Assembly: GCF_000422445.1 (NCBI RefSeq)
Contig: NZ_AULU01000023.1
Location: 1 to 64,000 of the forward strand
Reading direction: 5' to 3'
Origin: Paenibacillus assamensis DSM 18201
Lineage (GTDB): Bacteria; Bacillota; Bacilli; Paenibacillales; Paenibacillaceae
Length of the DNA stretch: 64,000 nucleotides
Part shown: piece after piece, positions 56,444 through 64,000 of the stretch
Layout of the letters: each line of letters begins with the position of its first letter
Numbering within the stretch: position 1 is the first letter of the stretch
Made by a program: the position numbers and the translations under genes
Notes under the pieces: model-generated
The model's database searches: none
What the model saw: only the letters and a program-made list of their open reading frames with translations
What the model was told of the DNA's origin: nothing

Positions 56444-57212
56444 GATCACCATTCCTCAATTCACTACGTCTGCCATAGTAAATATCGTTTAGTTCTTCAA
56501 CATATTCGTTGTTATCAGTATATACGATCAATGGCGGTAGCAAACGAACATCAGGCTTGGCATTGCGAATCGCTTCCACGAGTACCATATTTGCTTCCGT
56601 ATCTATGCGAGAGTGTACAAAACGAATACGTTTGGGCTCTAGTCGATAACGACGCAGCAGGTCCAATATATCCGTTAGTCGAGCTGGTCGATGCACCATT
56701 GCCAACTTACCACCTGTTTGCAGCAATCTTGCCGCACAAGCAACTACATCCTCAAGCGTGCATCCAATTTCATGTCGTGCCATCGCTTTGTACGTGTTTT
56801 CCTTGAACTCGCCTGTTGTAAGCGGCATATAAGGCGGATTGACCGTTATACAGTCATAATACGACTTGTCACCCTCTGGCATTAGCTCCTTTAAGTCCCC
56901 TTGCTTAATCTCAATACGAGACTCCAGACCATTAAGTTGAACACTTCGTTGAGCCATATTCGCAAGACGCGGTTGAATCTCGATACCATCAATATGTGCC
57001 GACGTTCTGGTTGAAAGCAGTAGTGGAATTACTCCATTGCCTGTACAAAGATCAAGTACTCTGCCACGTGGAGGAATAGAAACAAAACGAGCCAAAAGTA
57101 CTGCATCTATTGAGAAGCTAAATACTTCGTCACTTTGAATAATACGCATATCATGGGTTAGTAAATAATCAAGCCGTTCAGACGGCTCCAACATAACGGA
57201 ATCTTCAGTCAT
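56436..57212 (-). CDS. trmN6: tRNA1(Val) A37 N6-methyltransferase-like protein (YabB/TrmN6)
   Basis: SAM-dependent N6-adenine methyltransferase of 258 residues: SAM motif VLDLCTGNGVIPLLLS and catalytic NPPY in TVNPPYMPL. Family members methylate A37 of tRNA-Val; substrate here is inferred. Located between yabA and rsmI, matching B. subtilis yabB. Confidence 0.93.
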   Translation of the reverse strand: MTEDSVMLEPSERLDYLLTHDMRIIQSDEVFSFSIDAVLLARFVSIPPRGRVLDLCTGNGVIPLLLSTRTSAHIDGIEIQPRLANMAQRSVQLNGLESRIEIKQGDLKELMPEGDKSYYDCITVNPPYMPLTTGEFKENTYKAMARHEIGCTLEDVVACAARLLQTGGKLAMVHRPARLTDILDLLRRYRLEPKRIRFVHSRIDTEANMVLVEAIRNAKPDVRLLPPLIVYTDNNEYVEELNDIYYGRRSELRNGDHE

Positions 57213-57271
57213 TTGTATTGCGCTTCTCCTTCATAAATAAGTGATCTAAACTTACATGCCTATCAATACAC

Positions 57272-57313
57272 AAAAACCGTAGGCCGAGGAACGCCATGTT
57301 CCTTTACCTACGG
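57272..57313 (-). terminator. Terminator after yabA
   Basis: CCGTAGG / CCTACGG outer stem with an inner GGAAC/GTTCC stem, then TTTTTG on the minus strand; directly after the yabA stop. It ends the tmk-to-yabA block. Confidence 0.85.
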
Positions 57314-57319
57314 CATTGT

Positions 57320-57706
57320 TTATTTGTTGAGGAAAGAAAGGCAGAACAAACAGTCGCCCTCTGTCCGCAAGTGACCGTAATATACATTGCAAATATGGAA
57401 GCCTTCATAATACAATCTTGCCAAGTTATCGTAACCTTCACCGACAACATTATCCTTTGTCAGTTCATCTAACTGAGGATTATCGACTGTAGAAGGGACT
57501 GATTGCTGTGAGCTTTTCAAGGCCTGCTCAGAATCATGATGATCATGCTGCAGCACTTTGCGAAGCTGCTCATTTTCCATAAGAAGACGTTGATTCTCTT
57601 CTAGAAGCTCTTTCACAATCAACTTCAATGAGCCAAGCTCTTCATGAACACTGCCCATCTTTGTCTCCAGATCATGTATTTGTGCGAAAATATCTTTCTT
57701 CTCCAA
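57320..57706 (-). CDS. yabA: Replication initiation control protein YabA
   Basis: Negative regulator of DnaA that tethers it to the DnaN clamp. N-terminal coiled coil ([20 protein letters not shown] through LRKVLQHD), a variable linker, and the conserved C-terminal zinc domain [20 protein letters not shown] ... [10 protein letters not shown]. The TTG at 57706 with GGGGTGGG upstream yields the B. subtilis terminus; the frame opens at 57724. About 128 residues. Confidence 0.95.
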   Translation of the reverse strand: MEKKDIFAQIHDLETKMGSVHEELGSLKLIVKELLEENQRLLMENEQLRKVLQHDHHDSEQALKSSQQSVPSTVDNPQLDELTKDNVVGEGYDNLARLYYEGFHICNVYYGHLRTEGDCLFCLSFLNK

Positions 57707-57743
57707 GTTCCCACCCCAGAGCACTATGCGTAGTTCATCATCG

Positions 57744-58544
57744 TTACTTCACGACAACATCGTCGAACAATAGTTCTTTTACTTTGCCGATTTCAAACAA
57801 CTGAACGTGCACTTTGCGTTCGCTTGCGTTCATTCCAACAACTTTGCCATCCCCTAAGGAAGTGACAACAAGTTTGCCTACCGTTGGCAGTTCTTCTTTT
57901 GCACTTTCATAATTATCATGCTCATACTTTAAGCAACACATGAGTCGACCGCAGAGACCGGATATTTTAGTAGGATTCAACGATAAGTTCTGGTCTTTTG
58001 CCATTTTAATAGAAACCGGTTCAAAGTCGCCAAGCCATGACGAGCAGCACAATACGCGCCCGCATGGACCGATACCACCTAGCATCTTTGCCTCATCTCG
58101 AACACCAATCTGTCTCAATTCAATTCGGGTGCGGAACACACTTGCCAAATCTTTAACAAGTTCCCGAAAATCAACACGGCCCTCAGCTGTAAAGTAAAAG
58201 ATGATCTTGTTACGATCAAACGTATATTCTACATCCACCAGCTTCATTTTCAACTGATGGGTCTTAATTTTTTCCATACAAATACCGAACGCATCTTTTG
58301 CTGCTTTTCGGTTGGAATCAACAAGTTCACCATCTGTATCCGTTGCAATACGAATGACTTTCTTCAGTGGAAGCACCACATCGTTCTCGCCGACCGTCTT
58401 CGGACCGATCACTACTTTGCCGTACTCGATGCCGCGCGCCGTTTCGACGATAACATGCTGATCCTTCAGGACCGGCCATTCAACCGGGTCGAAATAGTAG
58501 ATTTTGCCCGCTCGCTTAAAACGGACGCCGACCACATTATACAA
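57744..58544 (-). CDS. ricT: PSP1-domain protein RicT (YaaT)
   Basis: The 266-residue protein has a PSP1 domain and cysteine motifs [16 protein letters not shown] and [17 protein letters not shown], which in B. subtilis help the RicA-RicF-RicT complex carry [4Fe-4S] clusters. That complex promotes RNase Y-dependent mRNA maturation and favours the phosphorelay. TTG start directly after the holB stop (TAATTG) with AGGAGG 7 nt upstream. Confidence 0.95.
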   Translation of the reverse strand: MYNVVGVRFKRAGKIYYFDPVEWPVLKDQHVIVETARGIEYGKVVIGPKTVGENDVVLPLKKVIRIATDTDGELVDSNRKAAKDAFGICMEKIKTHQLKMKLVDVEYTFDRNKIIFYFTAEGRVDFRELVKDLASVFRTRIELRQIGVRDEAKMLGGIGPCGRVLCCSSWLGDFEPVSIKMAKDQNLSLNPTKISGLCGRLMCCLKYEHDNYESAKEELPTVGKLVVTSLGDGKVVGMNASERKVHVQLFEIGKVKELLFDDVVVK

Positions 58545-59525
58545 TTACGTACCTCCTTGCATACCCACCAGGAACTGCTCAAACACCAGCTGCGGATTGA
58601 CGTTTGCACGTAATCGCTTCTGTGCCTCTGCTGCCGAATCCATCACATGAACCCATTCTTGAGTCGACTTGGTCCATGCAATCTTGCTAATGGTATCGAC
58701 TTGGTCAGAGAAGATGAGATGGTCTTGTCGGTTCAATTGGTAATTTAGCATATCTCGAAACCAAAGATGGAACAAGTCAAAGAGCATGTCCGCGTGCTCA
58801 GCAAGTTCCGTCTTGAATACTTTCTGTTGTGCAATAAGAAGTGCAGTACCTAGCTTAGATGTGCACTCCTTTCCTAATTGTAACATTACGTTTCTTAATT
58901 CTGCAAACCAATTCTGTTGGCATAATTCCCTGCCAGCATCCAATCCATTTACCAAATGCACAGATGTTCGTGCCAATGCAGCCGGATAACCTTCATCCAC
59001 TAGGCGCTGGAGCATTATTTGCGGTGCCTGTGGCGTAAAAGGTACCAACTGTGAGCGCGAAATAATGGTAGGCAGCATAGCTTGTCCATTTTCAGTGATT
59101 AAAATGGCCACAGTAGGGCTTGTGGGCTCCTCCAGAAACTTTAGCAGACTGTTAGCCGCCTGAACCGTCATTTTATCTGCATGTTCCATAATATAAACTT
59201 TTTGCCCCGTTGCCTGAGTACGATAAGATAATTCTCGCTGAAGCTCACGTATCTGATCAATTTTGATCGACTGGCCTTCTGGCACTATAACATGTACATC
59301 TGGATGGTTGCCATGATCGATCTTACGGCATGACAAACAGGAATCACAACAATCATCCTGTAGACGCTCACAAAATAGTGCCTTAGCAAACGTCTGAGCG
59401 AACAACTTGCGCCCTGTACCGATAGGTCCACTAAATAAATAAGCATGGGATACCTTGTCGGCACGCAGCCCATGCTGAACAATTTTCTTGGCCCTTTCCT
59501 GACCAAGAATCGTTTCAAAAGACAT
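58545..59525 (-). CDS. holB: DNA polymerase III subunit delta'
   Basis: Clamp-loader subunit of 326 residues. AAA+ fold with a degenerate P-loop SGPIGTGRKLFAQTFA, a zinc module CERLQDDCCDSCLSCRK, the EHADKMTVQAANSLLKFLEEP segment (quoted core: NSLLKFLEEP) and the SRSQLVPF arginine region. Between yaaR and ricT, as in B. subtilis. Confidence 0.96.
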   Translation of the reverse strand: MSFETILGQERAKKIVQHGLRADKVSHAYLFSGPIGTGRKLFAQTFAKALFCERLQDDCCDSCLSCRKIDHGNHPDVHVIVPEGQSIKIDQIRELQRELSYRTQATGQKVYIMEHADKMTVQAANSLLKFLEEPTSPTVAILITENGQAMLPTIISRSQLVPFTPQAPQIMLQRLVDEGYPAALARTSVHLVNGLDAGRELCQQNWFAELRNVMLQLGKECTSKLGTALLIAQQKVFKTELAEHADMLFDLFHLWFRDMLNYQLNRQDHLIFSDQVDTISKIAWTKSTQEWVHVMDSAAEAQKRLRANVNPQLVFEQFLVGMQGGT

Positions 59526-59586
59526 ATGCTGTTTCCTTTCCTTACCTTACTGCTGCACAAAAGAATCCGCCACTCGTTGAAGTTGT

Positions 59587-60030
59587 CTAAAACGAAAGAT
59601 TAATTAGCATCCCACGGATCTCGCCAACTTTATTCAAGAGCTGCATCTTACCTTCTTCCGTTTGCAATAATTGCTCCGCCATCTCCAGTAATGCTGTATC
59701 AATCTCTTCAATAATTTTATATCTCTTGCTGCGACCACGACGGTCCCAGCCAGTTACCTCACGAATACCGATTCCACGTCGAACTGTATCCTCTAAGAAG
59801 CGTTTTACCAACGTACGGTACATTCGGAGCTCACGAACTGTCATGGACTTGCCTAGGCGCTCACCTTGGCGATAAATATCTTGCAGTCGCTGCTGCAGCT
59901 CATCTCTTGATGCATTTCCATCCTGCTGCTGCATCATATCAGAGAAAGACTTGCTAGCAACTGGCTTTGGAGTTGGATCACCCATACGAATATCTTTACC
60001 GAATGGACGGAAACCTGGATTGATCTTCAC
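59587..60030 (-). CDS. yaaR: YaaR-family protein
   Basis: A 147-residue cytoplasmic protein, mostly helical, matching DUF327/YaaR: RRGRSKRYKIIEEIDTALLE is the recognisable block, plus MTVRELRMYRTLVKRFLED. Function unknown. In the conserved tmk-darA-yaaR-holB order. Confidence 0.9.
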   Translation of the reverse strand: MKINPGFRPFGKDIRMGDPTPKPVASKSFSDMMQQQDGNASRDELQQRLQDIYRQGERLGKSMTVRELRMYRTLVKRFLEDTVRRGIGIREVTGWDRRGRSKRYKIIEEIDTALLEMAEQLLQTEEGKMQLLNKVGEIRGMLINLSF

Positions 60031-60043
60031 TTATTTCACCGCC

Positions 60044-60412
<369 letters not shown>

Positions 60413-60509
60413 CTAGATATGTTTCAGGTGGGCATTTACCTTATATAGGTCATATTCTCCACATGCTGTACCGATATCTGCCTCATGAACTTATTAGACG
60501 TTATTAACC

Positions 60510-61145
60510 TTAATTCCTTGTTCGCACGCTCAAAATATCTAACATTTGTGCAACAATCAACTGTGGTTCTGCTGATGCATCTATGCGAACGATTCGCTCT
60601 GGATATTTTTCAGCTAAAAGTTGATAACCTGCCCGTACCTGTTCATGGAATGAGAAACCTTCCTGATCTAGGCGATTTATTTCACGCTCTGCATTAGCAG
60701 CAATTCGTGCAAGTCCAGCAGCAGGATCAATATCCAGCCAGAATGTAATATCCGGCATCAAATCATGTATGGCAAAACGATTAATCTCCCACACAGCATC
60801 AACGCCAAGTCCTCTTGCATGGCCTTGATAGGCCAAGCTGCTGTCTACGAAACGGTCGCATAGTACAACTGTTCCTGTATCCAACGCAGGCTTAACCTTC
60901 TCTACTAAGTGCTGGCGACGAGCTGCTGCATAGAGCAGAGCTTCGGTACGAGCATCCATAGCTGTATGTTCCTTATCTAGAATCACTTCACGAATCCGCT
61001 CAGCAATGTGTATTCCTCCTGGCTCACGAGTGACAATGACAGATTGCCCTAATTGTTCTAGCTGCTGCTGCAGCAATCGAATTGCTGTCGATTTTCCTGC
61101 TCCTTCGCCGCCTTCTAGCGTAATAAATATCCCTCGTTTAACCAT
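60510..61145 (-). CDS. tmk: Thymidylate kinase
   Basis: Phosphorylates dTMP to dTDP. The 211-residue protein has the P-loop [16 protein letters not shown], the [15 protein letters not shown] (DRX/LID) segments and [18 protein letters not shown]. Complete. Between yaaO and darA. Confidence 0.98.
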   Translation of the reverse strand: MVKRGIFITLEGGEGAGKSTAIRLLQQQLEQLGQSVIVTREPGGIHIAERIREVILDKEHTAMDARTEALLYAAARRQHLVEKVKPALDTGTVVLCDRFVDSSLAYQGHARGLGVDAVWEINRFAIHDLMPDITFWLDIDPAAGLARIAANAEREINRLDQEGFSFHEQVRAGYQLLAEKYPERIVRIDASAEPQLIVAQMLDILSVRTRN

Positions 61146-61199
61146 TTCAAACTACTCCTTTTATATCATATGCACATTGCCCAATGCGGTTCCTATTTC

Positions 61200-62780
61200 C
61201 TATCTTCTATCCTTTATTCTCTCGTTGGCGCCATCATCATAAACAATAAGGCTTCTAAGCTGTGGATCACTTACATCTTGGCATTTGGCACCCGCTAGAG
61301 CTAGTCTGCCAAGCTCATCGATATGTGCCTCTGTAATACGCTCACCTGCATAAAGAAGTGGAATACCAGGTGGGTAAGGAATAACTGACTCAGCCGATTG
61401 CTTACCTATAGACTGTTCTAGGCTTACCTTATAAGCAGGCTTGTCCACCTCGAAAATAGAGAACGAAACCGGCTCAGATACACCTTGATTATAGTGATTC
61501 ATATCTATTAAAGGATGATTATCATTCGTCTCCGACCCTAGATTATTTATTGACCGAGACATATTCATGCTATGGCTTTGCAAATAATTATCCAGTGTAT
61601 AAAGTGCTACCATTATTTTATCAGCATCTGCTTGTGAACTAGCTAATGTAAATAACAGAACTACGTATTTCATATCGGCCATTTCTGCAACAATACCATG
61701 CACAGTCAACTGTTCAAGCAGCTCATACCCTGTCATCTGCCCTGTCTTATCTTGTATAACAAGCTTAAATGGATCTTGGGATTCATAGGCTGTGGAACTA
61801 TCCTTAGAAAGGTTTATAGTATCAAATGACTCCAGCTCACACAGCAATTTACGTACACTATTTACTGCAGCCAACCCTGTTGTAAATGCATTCTGACCTT
61901 TTGTTTGGATCCAATGACGACTCATATCCAGTGAAGCCATTAATGGATAGGATGGACTTGAACTTTGAACCATAGCAAGCATACGCTGCAATCGCTCGCG
62001 ATTAATACGTGCACCTTGTACATGCAGCATCGCGCTCATCGTCATTCCAAGCAGCATCTTATGTGTAGACTGCACAACAAGATCGGCACCTGCCTGAAGG
62101 GCCGACAGAGGCACGTCTGGATGCAACCCATAATGGGCACCATGGGCTTCATCAATAAGAAGTGGCGCACCATGGCGATGCACGACCTCTGCCACTGCTC
62201 GTACATCTACGCCTAGCCCGTAATAATTCGGGGTGCAGAGAAATACAGCTTTCGCCTGCGGATATTGTGTCAGCCCTGCCTCCACCGTCTCAACAGATGG
62301 AGCTATGAGCAAACCGCTGGCGCGATCATGTCGCGGGCTTAGAAATACAGCCTGCGCTCCTGCCAGCTTCAAGCCGTTAATAATAGACTTGTGCACGTTC
62401 CGCTGCACAAGTACGATATCCCCCGGCTTCGAGCAGCAAGTCAAAAGGGCAGCCACATTACCGGCTGTGCTGCCCCCTACAAGGAAATGCGTTGCTTCCG
62501 CACCAAAGCAAGCGGCAGCGAGCTCCTGAGCCTCTCGAATCGGCCCTGTCGCCTGATGCAGGTCATCCGTGCCGTCTACCTCCGTCACATCCTGCCTTAA
62601 CAGTGCCGCATAGCGTCGGTACAACTCAGCCCTTTCGCTATCAACTTCTAATTCGGCGGCACCAACATAAGCCGCCCCATCTTTATGACCTGGCACGTGC
62701 ATAGAAACGTGCCCCTGGCTTTCATATCGAAGCAGCGCCTCTACAAGTGGGAGGCGCTCATAGGAATTGCTGTTACTCAT
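61200..62780 (-). CDS. Orn/Lys/Arg decarboxylase family protein (YaaO-like)
   Basis: PLP fold-type I enzyme of 526 residues. The PLP lysine is in VQSTHKMLLGMTMSAM; LIDEAHGAHYG supplies the conserved Asp and His, and FLVGGSTAGNVAALL the phosphate loop. The N-terminal HVSMHVPGHKDG is family-typical. It is missing the wing domain of the large E. coli enzymes. B. subtilis YaaO is the equivalent; amino-acid substrate is not determined. First gene of the tmk block with its own promoter. Confidence 0.93.
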   Translation of the reverse strand: MSNSNSYERLPLVEALLRYESQGHVSMHVPGHKDGAAYVGAAELEVDSERAELYRRYAALLRQDVTEVDGTDDLHQATGPIREAQELAAACFGAEATHFLVGGSTAGNVAALLTCCSKPGDIVLVQRNVHKSIINGLKLAGAQAVFLSPRHDRASGLLIAPSVETVEAGLTQYPQAKAVFLCTPNYYGLGVDVRAVAEVVHRHGAPLLIDEAHGAHYGLHPDVPLSALQAGADLVVQSTHKMLLGMTMSAMLHVQGARINRERLQRMLAMVQSSSPSYPLMASLDMSRHWIQTKGQNAFTTGLAAVNSVRKLLCELESFDTINLSKDSSTAYESQDPFKLVIQDKTGQMTGYELLEQLTVHGIVAEMADMKYVVLLFTLASSQADADKIMVALYTLDNYLQSHSMNMSRSINNLGSETNDNHPLIDMNHYNQGVSEPVSFSIFEVDKPAYKVSLEQSIGKQSAESVIPYPPGIPLLYAGERITEAHIDELGRLALAGAKCQDVSDPQLRSLIVYDDGANERIKDRR

Positions 62781-62834
62781 AGTTTCCCCTTTATTAACAT
62801 AGCGATAAAATATTCTTAGTTATTCGTTACATCC

Positions 62835-62862
62835 ATTGTACCCTATCTCCCTACTGTAGCAA
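62835..62862 (-). promoter_or_regulatory. yaaO-tmk operon promoter
   Basis: Minus-strand -35 TTGCTA (62857-62862), 16 bp, -10 TACAAT (62835-62840). A GAAACT/ATG with GGGG upstream begins the gene 55 bp later. Confidence 0.65.
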
Positions 62863-62895
62863 GAAGTAAGGAACAAGAAGTAATAAACAAACACG

Positions 62896-62917
62896 AAAAA
62901 GAGCCCATCGGGGCTCT
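62896..62917 (-). terminator. Terminator after gin
   Basis: AGAGCCC / GGGCTCT around a 4-nt CGAT loop with TTTTT on the minus strand; about 65 bp past the gin stop. Confidence 0.92.
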
Positions 62918-62984
62918 TCACTTACATCTTATACAGCCTAGGTAAGTAATAAGCAGCAAACCTTTTAGCCATCCACGAAAATGA

Positions 62985-63170
62985 TTAGGCTTGCAGTTGC
63001 ATCCACAGTTTTCTCATCCGATCAATGAACATAGGGTATTTCTCATCTTTAACATCCGTACGAACAATTTCTTGTTCACAGCTCGAACATATAAATTGAT
63101 GGACAACGACAATGCCTTCCGATTTCATTTCCCCGCAAATCATGCAGCAAGATTCCGACTGGCGATCCAT
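62985..63170 (-). CDS. gin: Sigma-G inhibitor Gin (CsfB-like)
   Basis: A 61-residue zinc-binding protein with CMIC (Cys9, Cys12) and CSSC (Cys28, Cys31), SEGIVVVHQFIC and a helical end FIDRMRKLWMQL. In B. subtilis Gin/CsfB is made under sigma-F and antagonises sigma-G (and mother-cell sigma-E). ATG 63170 has AAAGGTGGG upstream; the frame opens at 63209, but that codon lies within the promoter -10. Identification rests on size, cysteines and position near yaaO. Confidence 0.85.
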   Translation of the reverse strand: MDRQSESCCMICGEMKSEGIVVVHQFICSSCEQEIVRTDVKDEKYPMFIDRMRKLWMQLQA

Positions 63171-63203
63171 GACCATCCCACCTTTACCTATTTTCAATAA
63201 TAC

Positions 63204-63233
63204 TAGCATGCCCCAATTAATAGAAAGTTAAAC
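63204..63233 (-). promoter_or_regulatory. gin forespore promoter (sigma-F/G type)
   Basis: Minus strand GTTTA (63229-63233), 18 bp, CATGCTA (63204-63210), matching sigma-F/G elements. Start near 63197 fixes the gin start codon at 63170. Confidence 0.6.
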
Positions 63234-63413
63234 AGTTTCATAGCCTATTTTCAAATAGTTATCCGCTTTTCCTTAGCTGCATCCTATGCTCATGATGGGC
63301 AAATGGTGTCTGTACTAAGCAGATAAGTGATATTTGGTCCTATATCTTCATTCTAGCAGTCAAAGAACCGATATAATACTTGTTCTAAATCTCCATGTGA
63401 AAGGAGTGATTCC
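63234..63413. other. Divergent gap between gin and the membrane-protein gene
   Basis: About 180 bp between two divergent genes. Contains the membrane gene's likely -10 TATAAT (about 63373-63378) with a poor -35, and nothing else that I can assign. Confidence 0.4.
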
Positions 63414-63938
63414 ATGCAGCCACCGCAAGAACGAACCTTTTATCACTACAAGCTGCTGCGTAAGATCAAATATGGACCATGGGTAAACAGAGTCTATATT
63501 TTACTTGGATTCGCTGCGTGGATGGCGGCCTTATGGGCAGAAGGATTTATTGGTCTCACATATGGGGGGCTTGCTTGGCTCGTATTATTTTGGATACATT
63601 ATGTCATACCACGTTCCTTATTCGTTATAAATCGATACCATTATCGCAAACGTTGGGGTTTCCAATTCAAACTGCCTTGGATCGGTTTCTTACCATATGA
63701 GAAACAATATGTGGGCTTTCACTACTGGATGAAGGTACTCCTATATATAACTCTTATCGGGGCTTTAATTATAGGAGTGATGAGTATTTGGCTTCCAATA
63801 GGGTTTACTATACAATTCCTATTCTGGCACATTTGGTTCTTAGGACCACGCTGGTTTGCTTCGATAATAGCCCTTAACATCTCCGATGATAAGCTTATTA
63901 AACTTGGAACACAGGAGTTCTCTATTTACAAAGCATAA
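63414..63938 (+). CDS. Unrecognised multi-pass membrane protein
   Basis: A 174-residue protein, rich in Trp, Tyr and Phe, with about four hydrophobic segments (about 26-44, 48-68, 104-127 and 130-152). A basic region RYHYRKRWGFQFKLPWIGF lies between segments 2 and 3. AAAGGAG is 7 nt before the ATG, and a TATAAT lies about 40 bp upstream. It is on the plus strand, opposite to nearly all neighbours. I do not recognise a family or function. No terminator was seen before the window ends. Confidence 0.8.
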   Translation: MQPPQERTFYHYKLLRKIKYGPWVNRVYILLGFAAWMAALWAEGFIGLTYGGLAWLVLFWIHYVIPRSLFVINRYHYRKRWGFQFKLPWIGFLPYEKQYVGFHYWMKVLLYITLIGALIIGVMSIWLPIGFTIQFLFWHIWFLGPRWFASIIALNISDDKLIKLGTQEFSIYKA

Positions 63939-64000
63939 AAAGCACCTAGCTAAGAAATATTACGTAATTAAAGAGCCATTAGTAGAGTTAATCTACTAAT

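Overview
This window is a reverse-strand slice of the origin-proximal core of a low-to-medium GC, spore-forming Firmicute, most likely Paenibacillus or a close relative. It starts in the 5' end of a 16S rRNA gene (minus strand, 1-135). From right to left it follows the Bacillus subtilis yaaO-to-lysS block: yaaO-tmk-darA-yaaR-holB-ricT-yabA-trmN6-rsmI, abrB (divergent), tatD-yabE-rnmV-rsmA-yabG-veg-sspF-ispE-purR-ridA-spoVG-glmU-prs-pth-fin-mfd-spoVT-yabM-mazG-hbs-rqcP-yabP-yabQ-divIC-yabR-spoIIE-yabS-yabT-tilS-hpt-ftsH-coaX-hslO-yacD-cysK-pabA-pabC-folP-folB-folK-yazB-dusB-lysS-rrn. The 16S text, the sporulation genes and the inserted genes (below) support Paenibacillaceae. That family assignment is inference.

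Several things differ from the B. subtilis order. nadA-nadB-nadC sits between ftsH and coaX. A preQ1-riboswitch-controlled queC-queD-queE-queF operon splits rqcP from yabP. greA lies between dusB and lysS. A lipoprotein foldase gene (prsA) follows mfd. An HD-domain gene of the YwfO type sits where metS would be. pabB and yazA are not in their usual places. Nearly every gene lies on the minus strand, the leading strand for an origin beyond the right end. The exceptions are abrB and an unrecognised membrane-protein gene at the right edge.

The genes serve translation and tRNA modification (lysS, dusB, tilS, pth, rsmA, rsmI, trmN6, rnmV, rqcP, queCDEF), replication, repair and nucleoid structure (holB, yabA, tmk, mfd, hbs), folate, NAD, CoA, cysteine, purine and PRPP metabolism, cell envelope and division (glmU, ispE, murJ-like, divIC, yabE, ftsH), and sporulation control (spoIIE, spoVT, spoVG, fin, gin, yabG, yabP, yabQ, ricT, abrB, sspF-like). 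Regulation is unusually legible. There are tandem rrn promoters, a preQ1-I riboswitch, a c-di-AMP (ydaO-type) riboswitch upstream of yabE, a PurBox at purR, a Spo0A operator at abrB, a spoIIE promoter with 21-bp spacing, a sigma-H promoter at spoVG, and sigma-F/G/K-like promoters at gin, fin, spoVT and yabG. Two near-perfect consensus promoters drive veg.

I found no mobile element, CRISPR array, tRNA gene, frameshifted gene or phage segment, and no convincing new multi-gene system. The least explained items are the zinc-ribbon AbrB, the hairpin that buries the yabP ribosome-binding site, a GC-rich patch with stacked palindromes around the murJ-like gene, the structured greA leader, and the membrane protein at 63.4-63.9 kb.
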